A stretch of DNA of 64,000 nt from Wolfiporia cocos (lineage: Eukaryota; Basidiomycota; Agaricomycetes; Polyporales; Phaeolaceae). A program made the position numbers and the translations under genes. Below, piece after piece: positions 1 to 12,668 of the stretch. Location: contig JACCLO010000001.1 of the NCBI GenBank assembly GCA_029448655.1, positions 3,596,001 to 3,660,000 on the forward strand. Reading direction: 5' to 3'. The notes under the pieces are model-generated. The model did not search any database. It had not been told where the DNA came from and saw only the letters and a list, made by a program, of their open reading frames with translations. Position 1 is the first letter of the stretch, and the number at the start of each line of letters is the position of its first letter.

Positions 1-305
1 GCACCTATAAGCAGTGCTCCTGAGATACCCTACCTTGTAGTAGAACGAGCAGTTGACGCGATCCTGCTCTGTTCCGAAGATATTGGCCTGAGAACAGAGT
101 TAAAAACATCGCCAGAGACGTAGCTGCTCGAGAACTCACCAAGTGAGACGCCATGTTGGAGGTCGAGGTCTAGGTGCTTGATGGATGGCATGTCTGGGAG
201 GTGGCTGAAAACTGCTGACAAAGCAACAATGATCGCTCTCCGTAAATGGTAAGTAGGTTCGCGATCACTCCAAGTCCCGTCTCGAGCTCCAGTATACATC
301 GTCAT
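1..305 (-). CDS. Possible 5' or internal coding fragment, cut by the left edge
   Basis: On the minus strand an open stretch reads into a leucine-rich segment with phrases such as SHLPDMPSIKHLDLDLQ, the style of basidiomycete F-box/LRR proteins, where short leucine-rich lines repeat. A GTGAGT donor follows near position 142 and a TTCTCAG acceptor near 90, after which the frame stays open to the window edge. The frame is also open a little upstream of the methionine at 305, so the true start may lie further right. No F-box motif is visible and most of the gene would lie outside the window, so this is only a suggestion of an F-box-like gene. Confidence 0.25.
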
Positions 306-3300
306 AGCCGACTCCAGCTTTGAGGCTCGAAGACCGCGTGGTCCGTTTCATTGACTGAATGCACCATCAGCATTCATTACCAGAGCACTCGTAACAGGAA
401 TGCCGCGCGAGTCTAGAGAATCAGATATTCAAATTCTGACCAGTCCTGACAACGGGAGTCGCTACTGTCGACAAACGGCCTGGAGATCCTGCTGACCAGT
501 GTCGACATTGCTTAGCTGTCTGGCTCATGAGCCAAGCAGAATTCTGTGGGAAGATATGTGGCAGCCGCCACTCAGTACTCATCGGTGTGTAATAGCTACC
601 GCCAATTCGGTACTACACTAGGACCTGTCGGGGTACTGGTGCGTCTAACTTACTCAATTACCGGCTGCTCGTATGCACCGCACGTGCGTTTACTCAGCTG
701 CCTCGGCTTCGCGATAACGTTCACGTATTCGAGATGACAGTGTTTCAGAGGAGATGCAAGAGGTCTTGCGATATGCGGTCTACCATTCGCAGCCGGGTTT
801 CCGCCGTAACAGACTCACGATATCTCCTTGAAAATCTCGCATCCAAACCTTGTTCGTTTGCAAGCGTGCCGCGTATTCATTCAAATATTGCGATCACTGC
901 CACCGAGAACTGCTTTGTTATAGCAATGCCTCGTGGCTATAGCCCACCCTTCGTGCGGTTTTCTACTGATTGATGTCGTTTCAGTCTCCACAGGCCAAGG
1001 AATGTAGTCACCTTTCAATCAATCGATTTGAAACCAGTAAGCGCCCGCCTACTTGCAAGTGGCGGTTAATTTCCGTACTCTGTGGTGAGTGAAGTTTATC
1101 GCATCTCAGGAGAAAGGGCTTGGCTGATGACGGAAGTGACCCTTGATATCACAGCGGCGTCCTCCTTCTCCGTTACGACGTCGTCGCTGAGCTCTTCCAT
1201 GAGTCAAGTCCTACGGTCATCGGTTTCTTGCTCTCGTCAAGCATGAGTGCAAAGACCAATCATGATAATCTACTCATCCTCCCATTGGCTCCAAGGAACT
1301 AATCTCCGGCAACTCCCTGATTGCAGACGCTATGCTTCCGCTGAAACACGGCGTTCGCAGGAGCGTCCGTGCTTGGCAGCGGACGCCGCGGCGGCGGCTT
1401 CAATATGACAGATTGAAATTGATTGAGGCTTCGTGGCAAAAACCCGACCTAATGTCAATCGATATGTTCAGACGCTTACAGTGCTGGTGTTGGAATTCAT
1501 TCTCAAAGACAGGAGGCAGGATCATATGAGATGGAAACGCTCCTCGCCTGTGCCGCGAGCTGTGAATTTGATTCCTGCAGCTGTGCCCCATTTTTGCCGT
1601 CAAGTGTCAGGAAGGTAGATAACTTTTAGAGTTAGCATGACCTGATTTCTTTTGCCGTCGGCTCTGCTTCTCCCATGGACGTTCTTCGTGCAAACTGGTG
1701 TCCGGTCTTCATCATATGAGTGGACGTCTCCGCCACAACGGCAATAGATACATTCATACAGTGGTATAGAGCATCCTGCACTGTGGATCAGGGATGGACC
1801 CTGGCGGCCCGTGGTAGTCGCCGGCACCGAGAGACGTCCTGGGCGGTTGATGGTGAACACAATACAGAGCCTTCATCGTGCCAAGGCCGGACTTGGCGGC
1901 TTGGCAGCCTGGCCCTCCGATACGGTTCTCTTCTCGATCTCGTGCTTAACTGCCGCCGTGGTCACGTTGTTGCTGCCGGCCAGATCACCGTGACCGCGCG
2001 CAACGGTCACCGATACTTGCGCCCGCCCAAGCCCCTCCCCCACAATGCAACCTGTGCTGCGGATTTAATTATCGGGAAATTGCAAATCATTTCTAGCGTC
2101 CTGCACCGGCTGCCCTTGTGAGAGTTCCAGGGATGGAATCAGTCGATCTAGCCTTACGGCGGTACTTCCCTAGATGGCACTCGCATCATCCGCGGGACGA
2201 TAATATTGCGTCGCAAGTGCGACCGTGCACGCGCGCACCGCCAAGACCGCGTCGGGCACTACGTTGGGCAGTAGCGTGTAGCTTGTTGCGCCGGTACCCC
2301 TCGATCGCGTGCGATCTGGCACGCACCACGCGATCTCGGGTTATGCGCCTGGTGTGCGCCCAGTGTGGCACGGTGGGCGTGGTGGCGCTGGCGGCGTGCG
2401 GCCGGCCCGTGCGAGACGCGAGACAGCTTCCTCATACCGGCACGCGCGAATTCGATCAGGCAGGACGCGTTCTGATGCAACGAGTGTGCCCGCACGCGCG
2501 ATAGCCATGCACACACTGTGCAACACGCCCGTTCGTGCGCCCGCACACTATTGTTGTCTCGCGAACGACAGTGCGATCGACTCTGCGTCAACGATGGCCC
2601 GCCCCAAACACCAGCTGGTCTCGGCACCTGCGGGGAAAGACAACGAACGATCAGGCGAGGATCCGCCGCCGTTGATTGCTGCTATGGTGGATTAGATGCG
2701 CGGGGCGTGGCCGGCCCATCAGAACGCGCTGCGGGGCCACCCAACATTGTGCCGCATGCGCTCGGTGCCCGGCAGGCTGCCGCTAGCCGCAGGGGCCATG
2801 GGGCTTGACCGGGACCCAGCGCGACCCCGGATTGACCTCGTCAAGCGTCGACTCGGGGCAAACTCAGTCGTCGACGGGGCCAGCGGGGCCAATGCGCGAT
2901 TTGTGCGCGGCCCGAACACGACGCCCGTGCTGCGAGTGCATCATGAGCGGTGGGGAGCAGGGAGCTGACGGCGCCAGGCTGCGGCTCCTTGGGCGGGCCT
3001 CGGGCCCCGGGCCTTGCTCGGCGCAGCTCCCCCTCCATTGCCATTTGCCAGTGCCCTGGGCGCTGACCCAGGTAAGGCTTTGGCCCCCACGCTGGTTCGC
3101 TGGAGCACCGGACTCCGTGGGGCGCAGGCAGCAGCAAAACAATCGGCGGCCCTGGCCAGCACCCACTAGTGCGCCATCTAGATTGCAGCCGCGGAGGCAA
3201 ATGCACAAATCTAGATAGGCCCGCGCCCCTTGCCTTGGCTGCCACAAGGGCATATCTAATCGGTGCACTCGTGGCACGATGACGATCCGAGGCGGGCTTC

Positions 3301-3497
3301 CGACGATGACACCTCGCTCTGACGATGCGCCGTGCAGTGGCATGGAAGTGTGTTTTTCATGTAGTCTAGCCCGGACGAATGATACATCATGATACAGTGC
3401 AGAGCTCGTGCTGCGTCCATAAGCCATACGATGATTCTAAGACATAACGCCATAATGCCCCCAATAAGTTAGATGCAGTGTGGACCGTGCATGCGCC
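306..3497. other. Intergenic, no recognisable gene
   Basis: About 3.2 kb. Open frames on both strands overlap each other, lack conserved motifs and do not join through plausible splice sites. The stretch from roughly 2100 to 3250 is very GC-rich, which by itself creates long antiparallel open frames. I see no transposase, reverse transcriptase, long terminal repeat or tRNA signature. Confidence 0.5.
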
Positions 3498-5036
3498 TTA
3501 GCGCCGTGGTACCCATGACATGAACGAATCGTCCCATGGGGGGCTGGGATACGACATGGGCTTGAAGTCCCATGGCCGCGGAGACTGCAGCGAGGGTGGA
3601 GAGACCGGCGCGCTGGACACGGGCGGACTTGGGCGCGCGGAGACGCCGTATGTATTGAAGGGAAGCGACGAAGGGGTCGTTGGAGCCGCCGCAGCGGCAG
3701 CCCGGTCACGCAGCACGTACGTCGCGAAAGGATCCGGCGGGGTGCTGATGCTCCCCAAGACGTTTCTGGTAGCGCAGACTCGAGTGAGCATCCGGAAACG
3801 AACCATCAGAGTCATATCTACTCACGACGCGAATCTGTCGAGTTCTGCGATGTTCTGCGTGATCGCGCAGCAGCCCGACCCGGAGCCGTGCTTGAGCGAG
3901 CGGCTCAGGATGTCCGCGGCCTTGCGCAGGCGCAGCGAGAGCTCGAGGACGACGTTGTAGTTCGCGGGGTCGTGCAGGCACCCGCAGTGGTCGCTCGCGC
4001 GCGCGCCGCAGCCGCCGTCCGGGCGGAGGAAGCGGTCCCAGATGTCGTGGAACAGGCCGTCGTCGACCCGCTCGGACTGGTACGCGGGCAGGATCGAAAA
4101 GTCGTAGTCCTGCTGCATGTCCCCCGCCTGCATTTGCGGCTCGATCGCGGACATTGCTGGCGGGGAGGGCGTGTCAACCGGAGAGCTGTCCGCGATCGAT
4201 GGGCTTTGCGGGATATGCGGCAGCGCCGGGTCCATGTAGGGCGAACCGTGCATGGAGGCAACTGGCGCCCGCAGCAGCGCCCCGCTCGTGTCGATGGCGC
4301 TGAGTGGCGCCTTGTGAGCGCAGATGGGTGATGAAGGCGACGGCGAGGTGTTCGAGGAGGAGGGCGGGGTGAGCGTCTGGTTGACGGCGTGTTTGTCTGC
4401 CTTGTCGCTGGTATCCATGCCTGCTACCCAGCGCGGGTGTGGTTTGTTCTTGAGCTGCAGGAAATAATTAGTAATTATTTTTACATAGTGCCGTCTGGCG
4501 TCTTACCTCACGCACAACGCTCTCGAGCTCTGCTACACGCTGTTGCAGGCGTACTTTTTCATCTTGGGAGTCACTGCTAGATGACCTTTAGATAATGAGT
4601 TACTGGACGGCCGACTGAGAGGAACAGAACGCACTTGCGGCTGGGATCATCAACCTCGTAGACACATAGCCCAGTCTGTACATGTGTTCAGAGGACATGC
4701 TGCCGTACATGCAGGAAGGACGTACCAAGCCTAGTTGCGTGCATCTGCCGCATGGGCGCTTGCGGTCGCACTGAGAGGACAGTTAGCTAGGCACATTAAG
4801 CGGAAGAATAGGGCACACACCATACGCTTCGATGTGTGGCAGTTGAGGCATGACTGGGTGGTGCGGTTGCGGCGTTTGCCTGCACGACAGTCAGACGAGG
4901 GTAAGCAGGACGCCAGACAGGACGTACGTCTGTGGTCGTCCTCGGGGGTGGTGCGCTTGACGGGGTCTGCTGCGGTCTTTCTCTTCTTGCCAGCTGCAGC
5001 GGTGGCGGCGGCGGCGGCGGCAGGCTCGGCGGACAT
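3498..5036 (-). CDS. Zn(2)Cys(6) fungal-type transcription factor
   Basis: A DNA-binding regulator, about 400 residues. Exon 1 begins with an alanine-rich stretch, then a basic segment (KRRNRTTQ) leading into SCLNCHTSKRM. After a short intron it continues CDRKRPCGRCTQLGL and, after another, TGLCVYEVDDPSRK. Together this gives the binuclear cluster spacing C-x2-C-x6-C-x5-C-x2-C-x8-C. The next exon encodes a short coiled coil (DEKVRLQQRVAELESVVRE), the usual linker or dimerisation helix. The body is rich in Ser and Pro, with a conserved patch near CGCLHDPANYNVVLELSLRL. The final intron (3766-3825) joins DRFAS to NVLGSISTPPD, and the protein ends MSWVPRR. No middle-homology domain is visible, so this is the short class of Zn2Cys6 proteins. 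The target genes are unknown; it stands alone in a gene-poor stretch. Confidence 0.9.
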
Positions 5037-8000
5037 GGTATAGTGGGGGAGGAGGGATATGCGGGGCGGGTTGGCGGAGGGCGGTGATGGAGACGGTTCT
5101 TTTATCTTGGCGTGCGTGCATTGTCAAGAGAAGCGTGGATGTCTGGAAAGGGAAATGAACAAGTCCGACCGACGGCCAGGGACGAAGGAGACGGATGACA
5201 TTAGGATGGAGGAGCGCGCCGAATCAATTGGGTTGTGAGAACGAATAGAAGATCACATACGTGGGACGGCGCTCGTGTGTCGACAATCAAGGATGCTTCT
5301 CGTCCAACCAATCGAAAGCGGAGCTAAAGAAGGGCGGTACTTTCCCTGTACCGACTCTCTGGGACGGCGGGCTTCGTGCCAAGACATGCAAGGGCACGCT
5401 CGCTTGCTCGGGCGAAGTCTCGCATGGCCGATCTAGCCAAAGTCAGCGGCAAAGGGTGGTCGAGGCATGCACCCGGACCCGCGACACCGCGCTTTCGCGA
5501 GCGTACTGCTGATGGTCACGCAGCGCGCCTGGCACGACGCGCGTTGCCGAGATAGCGCGTGCGCGGTCGCAGCCGGCGGGTGAGTGATGCAGTGCGACGC
5601 TGGCGGTGCGGGCGTGCTGTGCGTCGCAGCGACGAGGCCGATCGAGGAGGACGGAAGGCAATCTGGCAAGTGCCCAGCCTTGGCGCTTGGCAGGCGCGGC
5701 GGCCAAGCGCAGGGAGCGAGAAAGGGGCTTCGCACTCCTCCTCCGCCAGTGCCCGGCACGCGCCGGTGACCGTGACTGCGTTCTCCCGATGGGCCTCGGA
5801 TCAAGGAATACGCGGGTGTGCCCTCGGCAGCACAAGCGCGCCACCGGGAGCGCCACCAAGGCGAAGGATCGTCGTCCCGCGTGCCACTACAAATCACTCG
5901 CCCATATTCATAATTCATAATGAATGCCTTGTCACGCCCGTCCCACGCAATGCAGCCCAATTGCTTCCTCACAGCCCCGGCGCCAGACTCGAAGCCCGAG
6001 TGGCCGACCGTGGAGAGCGCACCGTCAGAAACGATACAACGAATCGACATAACGAGTTCCTTCTGATCAATGGCCCGCTATTATTAGCCACGGACAGAGC
6101 GCGGCTTGCCACGCCGCTCCTCGACAAGGATATCTGGGCAGCCGTTTCCGTACATACCGCGATGGGAGCCGCCGGCGACGTTGTCGAGCGTCCCATCTCG
6201 CGGATCGATCCCAACGTTAATCGCCGCTCCGCCTGCACACTGGAGCGCCAAGCCTGCACGGCAGATTAGCAGGTGCATTCGGGCCAGCTATCACGGAACG
6301 TATATACGCTTTGTTACGACACCACCTGCAAGAGGGACATGACGACGTAACGCTGGAGCATCACGAGACTATCCACCGTGCCACTGATAGACGCAGTCTT
6401 CGATGGCAACCACCGGGGAAAGCCCACCAGCAAGCGCAATGAATGTGGTGCATCCGTGGATGCGCCCGTCATGAAACGTGCACTGTGGCGATCGCGCGTC
6501 TGCCAATGCGGATGGCGGCAGTTGGCGCTGCTGGCGAGGCGCCCGTGGCCCGGGCGCGTCGTGTCGGATTCTGATACACAGACCTCCCGGCTCTCGGAGG
6601 TGTGCTATACGTTGCGAGATCATCCAGGACCTTCTGGTGTATAGGGCATGGCGATGCACGTAATATCCGGCACTTGAGTACCCTACTGTGGGGCCCCGGG
6701 GTCTCGGCACGGCTGAAATGATGGGTTGTATGATCGCACACTGACATGTACGTTGTCCGGCAAATCGCCAGTATCTAGAAAGCAGCTGCGACTCCAACTT
6801 GCATGCGACCACAAGCTCTATCAGCACTGCAGCTGCCGACCGGGAGTCAGTAACCTCGGCATGCAACCCACTTCTCCGCCGAACCAGGCGCAATGCACAG
6901 TGGGGATATTACCCCTGATAGCCCTGTGCTTACAAGTATCTGTCAGAGCGTTTGTACTACGCTCGGCTACTTCATATGCTTAGACAGATGCGAGCAGCCC
7001 GTCTCGTTTACCTGCTGGGTTCGGCCTGGAGACGTAATGCTGTCCTCGAAAACCCACCTGCGTGCGGGCGGCGCAGAGCCAATTAAAATTAGTAGCAGCT
7101 ACGATTGGCGTGCCAAGACAATCTCGGTACGTGCCGCACTCTTCTGGAGACGGCAGTCTCCCGCAGGGCAGATTACGCGAGTTTGTTGTCTAGCGACTCG
7201 CATTCCTTGTAGTGTTAACATGTGACTGCACCGATCAATCTTCAGGAAAAGATGCACGTCACGGCCCTACCATGCGGATCTGTGCGGGTCGGCCAGCATT
7301 TGCAGGTTGGGACGACCGCAGGTGGAATGTTCTGAGGCGACCCTGACCCCATTGTCCCGTATCGACCTGTCTAAAGGCATCATGGGAACGCGCACCCATA
7401 TCTGAAGGAACCTCTTTACAGATCCGGATGTAGCAGCTCGGGACCGGGAAGTCTGGACTCGGAGAAAGCAGATAATCGTGGAGTTTGCTCTCAATGGCAG
7501 GTCACGCACCGGCTAAGGTCTGCATGCTGCGACGGCATCTAGATGCAGTGCGCCGCCGCTCGCAGGGCGCGCTGTGGCTTGATGGCTGATAATCTGATGC
7601 TCTGACGCCATATCGCCCCTCAGGCATTTTGGTGCACTGGCACCGACGTGCGGGATGGTATCGTCGATCGATATTCCATCTTAGGGCATCGGGGTGTGTA
7701 AGCCCGCGCTGGTAGGGATGTTGGCATGATCTGTTGGCGCAGTTGTCAGTAGCACGATCCTCACTTCACACCCCTGATGTTGTAGGCTTGAGCGCGCAGA
7801 CTCCAATTCATTGGGCCAAAAATACACCGCGAGAAGCGTGCAAACGCTGAAGATAGATTCATTTTGCATGAGGCCCAGAGGCAATGAGACCGTGCAGATG
7901 CCCCTTGTGGCGGCCATGAGCCCAGCAGATCGCCAGGGAAGATGTCTGCGGCAGCGGGCACAACCAGGCCTGGTGAAGAAGCAACGAGACGTCGCGCACC

Positions 8001-9618
8001 TCAGTGCTGTGACGTGCAGCATACCCGATGATGACAATTGGCTCGTCTATCGGGGCTAGGGCATGACGGGAAAGACGCAGCGGGGTTCCAGGTTCTGCAG
8101 CCAGCGGGCACGCAGCCGCGAGCATGCGATCCAACCGTATCTGCGCCTCCGGCGGTTGCGAAGGCCCGGGCTGACGCCAGATGGCGGATTGTCGGCGCGA
8201 CCGTCGATAACGGCGGGCGGGGGCTGGGGGCGCGCGTCGGCCGCGCCGCCGCGGCGTGCGCCGCTGCGGCGTGCTGGAGCACGGGAGGCAACGCCCGCGT
8301 CGAGGTCGAGCCGCTAGACAGCCGTCGAGGATGGCATAGCCACCCCCCGGAGCCAGCGCTAGCAGAGTCCCTGAATTCGCAGCCAAGACATCTTGGCAAG
8401 CCACGTTATGCCAAGTTCACCGGTGTGCTGAGGTATAATAGACCGCTGAGACGCCGCGAGTACGCGACGCGGAATGAATGTCCATCAGCCGCGACTGCTT
8501 GTAATGAACTGGCCTCATGCATTCATTTACACTCGACGGGGCACTCGACGGGCTGTTTCCTGCCTGGGCGGCTATTCTGCAAGCTGACAACAGTCAGCTG
8601 GCGTGCGAAGTATGTCTGGGCAGGGGTATGCTATCTCACCGTCGAGCATGTGTGGCTTGCGGACTACTGCTGTAGTCACAGCACCAGAGGCTGACCCTGG
8701 CAGATCGCCATCTGTGGGATGGCCTCGCCGCGACCTTGACCAGTTCATCGCGATGTGTGCTCTTCGCCAATGCACTCGACGACACTCGACACTTACTCGG
8801 ATTGTCGCACGCCGCGCGTTTTTAATTCCCTCCCTCGGACATTGCGTCCGCGTGGCGAGTCGCTGTCGTCGGTGGCAGACGCGCTCCCTCGAAGCCCCGG
8901 GGTGCGGACCTCGCGCAAGATGGCCCGCTCAGTGCCGCTAGGCAGCATCGGTCTTCACTAGGTGAGCTCGTTGCGCTGCACGATGCGCCTCTTCGGGTGC
9001 GCGATTGCCTTCAGCGGTGATCGAGATGGGGGCGGTGGCGAAGATCTCATGTCCCAGAATAGACACGGTTAAGCTCTCGAGCAAGGGGCACATCGGCCAT
9101 CATTATTCCTTCATTTTCGAGAGCTTGAAGCTTATTACCGCACTGCACCCATCTTGGTTCTCAACGTCGAAGATGGGCTGCACGATCGATAGGCTTATGG
9201 TCGTGCGCGTCGCTGGCAGCAGCGCCGGCGCTGGATATCGGATGGCCATCGTGCGTATGCCATGCGCGTATGGTGTGTGGGCGGGTTTTCGCTGATGGCA
9301 TAGGCATTCCCGTGGGGAGTGACAGAGTATTTGCTATTCAGCGTACTGGTTTCTCCGCGGACGGTTCGGAACTTATGGCGCGGGCACATCGTGATAGCCA
9401 TCCAGGTAAGATTACGGTAATATGACTGCAGGCTGCCAACGGGGTGGATGTACTTCGATATCGCAGAACAGTTTCCGACAGCTGTCGGACGAGCGAACCG
9501 TTCCAGTGAAAGCAAAATCGATGAAACCATTGATGCCGCACACTAGTATGCGACATGTTCTGTATTGTACAGACATGGAAATGAAGCTAACTAGACAGTA
9601 CATGCCACCTTCCGGAGC
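5037..9618. other. Intergenic, no recognisable gene
   Basis: About 4.6 kb without a convincing gene. GC-rich patches near 5450-6250 and 8040-8370 give overlapping open frames on both strands (the longest about 236 codons at 5559-6269), but the translations are Arg/Ala/Pro-rich with no conserved motif. Short direct repeats of CACTCGACG-type sequence occur near 8533-8556 and 8769-8790. The first part contains the promoter of the Zn2Cys6 gene, including a GATAAAAG stretch on its strand near 5100. Confidence 0.5.
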
Positions 9619-10886
9619 TTAGAATGACATGGTGGGCGCCGCGGCGGCGATTGCACCGAGGACGCCAGCCAACAGCGTAACCCACCACGCACGGTATAGC
9701 GCGCCCCAACCCTCTTCGTCAATGATGTGTTTAGCGCAGTCGACGAGACCGAGGTACGGATCTTTCTCATGACGTAGACTGCAAAGCAAGAATGGGAACA
9801 TGAATGTCTGATGCGGTTACACGTCGAAAATAGCACGTACCCAATGACGTCCTCCTCAGCGCCGGCGTATTCCGCATAGCCTTCACCTTCAGCGCCGTCT
9901 ACCTCCACTTCTTGCTCCACGGAGTTATATTCAGGAGCGGCATGGTTGCGCTGAATAGCTAGCTTGGTGGTGATAACCTCTAGGGGACAGAGTATAGCCG
10001 TGCTCAAAATCTCAATCGCGAGATAGATGCCGAATTTGAATTTGCTCATGCCAGCATCGGATCCAGGACGAGGGAGGAGGAAGGTGCGGACCGCGGAGAG
10101 GAGCAAGGAGGTGTACGCTACATGGAGCACTTCAGCAGCCAGAAGCCCGGGCGTCATGTAGAGCATCCACGGCTTTCTGCGCTCGGTGGGAGTAAGTAGG
10201 ACGCGCAGTGAATAGGCAGGCCGGAAGTAGGGAAGCTTGTACGGCGTTGTGATTGATCTGGCATTCTCAATCAGTTATTTTCGCGATCCAATGAGAGTGG
10301 CGTTACCGATATGTGATGATCGCAGCAGGAAGAGAGACTAGCATGGCCAGCAAGCTAAATGCTAGCGTACCGACGGGCCCAGAAGCGGGAGGGTCTGCTC
10401 TTCCTGTGGTGCTAGGGGAACTTGCGTCCAGAACAGCCACGGCGAAAAATGTGAGCACCAGGCTGAAGGACAACGTGGGCACTAGAAGTAGATTCATCAT
10501 TCGGAATTCATGCATTCTCCATAAGCAAGCGTACTGAGTCCTTTGTAAAGACCGCCCCAGCCCTGCGAAGAATTGATGTCAATTGAAGCGCCAACTTTCG
10601 CTGGGATATTTGACAGTACCTCAATACGCTTGACACGCCTCAACATGCCGAAGAACGAAGTGACCACCGGACCAGTGTGAGGTTCAATGTTACCCTCGGG
10701 GTCTAGCCGAAGTCCACGGGGATTGTAATTGGCTGCAATACCATGTGAGATCAGGGTAAGAAGCAGATGGGTAGACGAACCTCGCAATCGCACAAGGGCT
10801 CCAGTGAGGGGCACCGAGATGAGAAGAGATGCCGTCAGGGAAAGCCCGACAAGGCTAACAACGACCAATAGGTCCACGAAGCCCAT
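9619..10886 (-). CDS. Mitochondrial carrier (SLC25)-like membrane protein
   Basis: A multi-pass membrane protein related to mitochondrial carriers. It opens with a hydrophobic helix (FVDLLVVVSLVGLSLTASLL) and then RLRANYNPRGLRLDPEG after an intron. Splicing KRIE to GWGGLYKGL and on to MPTLSFSLVL restores the YKGLMPT signature seen in carrier repeats. A second carrier-type motif is CPLEVITTKLAIQR (compare Px[DE]xx[KR]), and the last exon carries DEEGWGALYRAWW, like the EEG..ALYRG element of a third repeat. The protein ends APTMSF. The repeats are divergent compared with classical metabolite carriers, so the substrate cannot be named; a role in the mitochondrial membrane is inferred from family. 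The acidic insertion EQEVEVDGAEGEGYAEY before the last intron is unusual. Confidence 0.75.
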
Positions 10887-12668
10887 CGTGTTTGCTCAAT
10901 GCTGAGATTGTATGAAGTTGAAGGGCGGAAGACAAGGTGCAAGGCAGGCCGCCTCAGCCAGCATCGAGCGGCGGTGCATGATGCGAGCGCCCCGGCATCT
11001 GCCGGCGCAGTCTGAAACGACAGATGGCGACAACGCAGGCGCTTGCCATCTCTTTCCCCAACCACCATCTTCTCTTCGTGTGCAGTGCCCTCGAACGCGT
11101 CACACCCCTGCGGTCCATTGTTATGGATTGATTCGCTGTTTGTAACAGCTATTTATATCCTGTGGCCGATATCTCGCTTTTTCGTCCACGATCCCTGAAT
11201 GTGGGTGCGCAAGCCAAACTCATAGCACTGGATTTGGTTTCCGTGCCAGATGGATTGCATCGGAGCTTTTTGTTCTATGTGGATTGCGCCACTATTGCAA
11301 CGATGCTTCTTTTTGCACTTTCTCATTAGGAATCAGGAGTGGTCGTTGATTTATTGCACCTTCAGCGCCTTTTCGAATCTGTAGATGTGAGTTACCGACG
11401 CAATCCTGATCTTCTCACTCCTGATCGTTTTCGCCATTTCCTCAGCGTTGTCGACGGCCCCCGCATAACTGAATACGGGGGTTTCCGGATTCTCCGGTGC
11501 GCCAAACGCGCATTGGCAGACTGCGAGCATAGCCGAATTTCCCAGAGATCAATAAAGGAACGGCGTAGCACGTTAGTTCCCGGTAATGTTTAACGCCTGC
11601 CCACTTCACCGAGCAATCAGCCCTTGATGGTTAATCTCAACACGCCTCGGCACGCAAATAGATCACGTACTGGGAGCGTCAAGGCACACCCGGTTCATTC
11701 CTGCTCATGACTTCTGACGCTGTCAAGGAGCGCAGGGACATGTTACGCGACGACTTTGACGGGAGACGCAGGAGGTATATCCGACTTCGCCCGTTCACGT
11801 CTTCTAGAAATCTTGGTGCGCATTCAGCGCGAAGGGCGAAGGATGTATCCGCTTTGTCGGCGGTGTGTCGTCACACCCCAAAGGTTAAAGCAATGTCGAG
11901 AATATTCTTTACGGTCTAGTGTAATAGGCCGGCGCGAAGTTCGTCTGGTGCGTTAGTCGGTATGTCTACTGTCACGTTCGTGCTCTACGCCATGATTATG
12001 GTCGAATACTACACATTCTCAGTCCCAGCGTAGGATCTCTATCCAAGAGCGCTACACATAGGGCTGGCGAACGCAAATATTTTCTTGCGGTCTGTCCCTT
12101 GCGGTCTATGAGCGCGCATGCACTATGAAGGACGTTATTCGCATCTCGGCGCTGCGTCGGTGCGCCATATACTATTCTTTATGCTGGACTCGCGGCTACC
12201 TCACTCTCAATTCCCTTGTCGCGAATACCGAGCGTATGGTTGAACTAAAGCGGTTTCGCTTGCGTTTGCTACGTCCCTTGTTGCAGCATAGGGTGTGTCG
12301 AACTTTCATGTACGTTAGCGATACCCGTGAATGCAATACCATGTTCTCTCCTACCACTGTCTGTGTTGTCCGACCTCAACGTTGCCCTGTTGTGTGAAAC
12401 GCTCAATTGCTATCGGCCAGCATACCGATTGCTCGTAGCTTCCTCTGTATCATGTTCTGACCATCCCAAGTGGATTCTCGTCGTTCCAGTGCTAGTTAGC
12501 CTTTATTTTCCTGTCAGTGAGGGAGCTGCAGCCACATTGTTTGACTCTCCGACTGAGGGCCACCTAATTAGAGTTTTCTGTCGTCGTCCGCATCCCATCC
12601 CACAAGCCGCCGTCGTCCTCTGCGACCCGACTTCTCTTGAAGTAGACAGCTTTCAATTTCTCAACAAC
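10887..12668. other. Intergenic, no recognisable gene
   Basis: About 1.8 kb between the divergently transcribed carrier-like gene and the Fun30 gene, so it must hold both promoters. Short open frames are scattered and unconserved. No RNA gene or repeat was recognised. Confidence 0.5.

Noticed and set aside
2864..3427. 187-codon minus-strand frame
   Set aside because: It lies in the most GC-rich part of the left segment, where all six frames are open; low-complexity composition.
5559..6269. 236-codon open frame in a GC-rich patch
   Set aside because: The translation is Arg/Ala-rich without motifs, an equally long frame runs on the other strand and no splice sites extend it. Long frames are expected by chance at this GC content.
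6369..6893. 174-codon minus-strand frame
   Set aside because: No start context, domain or conservation visible, and it is covered by competing frames on the plus strand.
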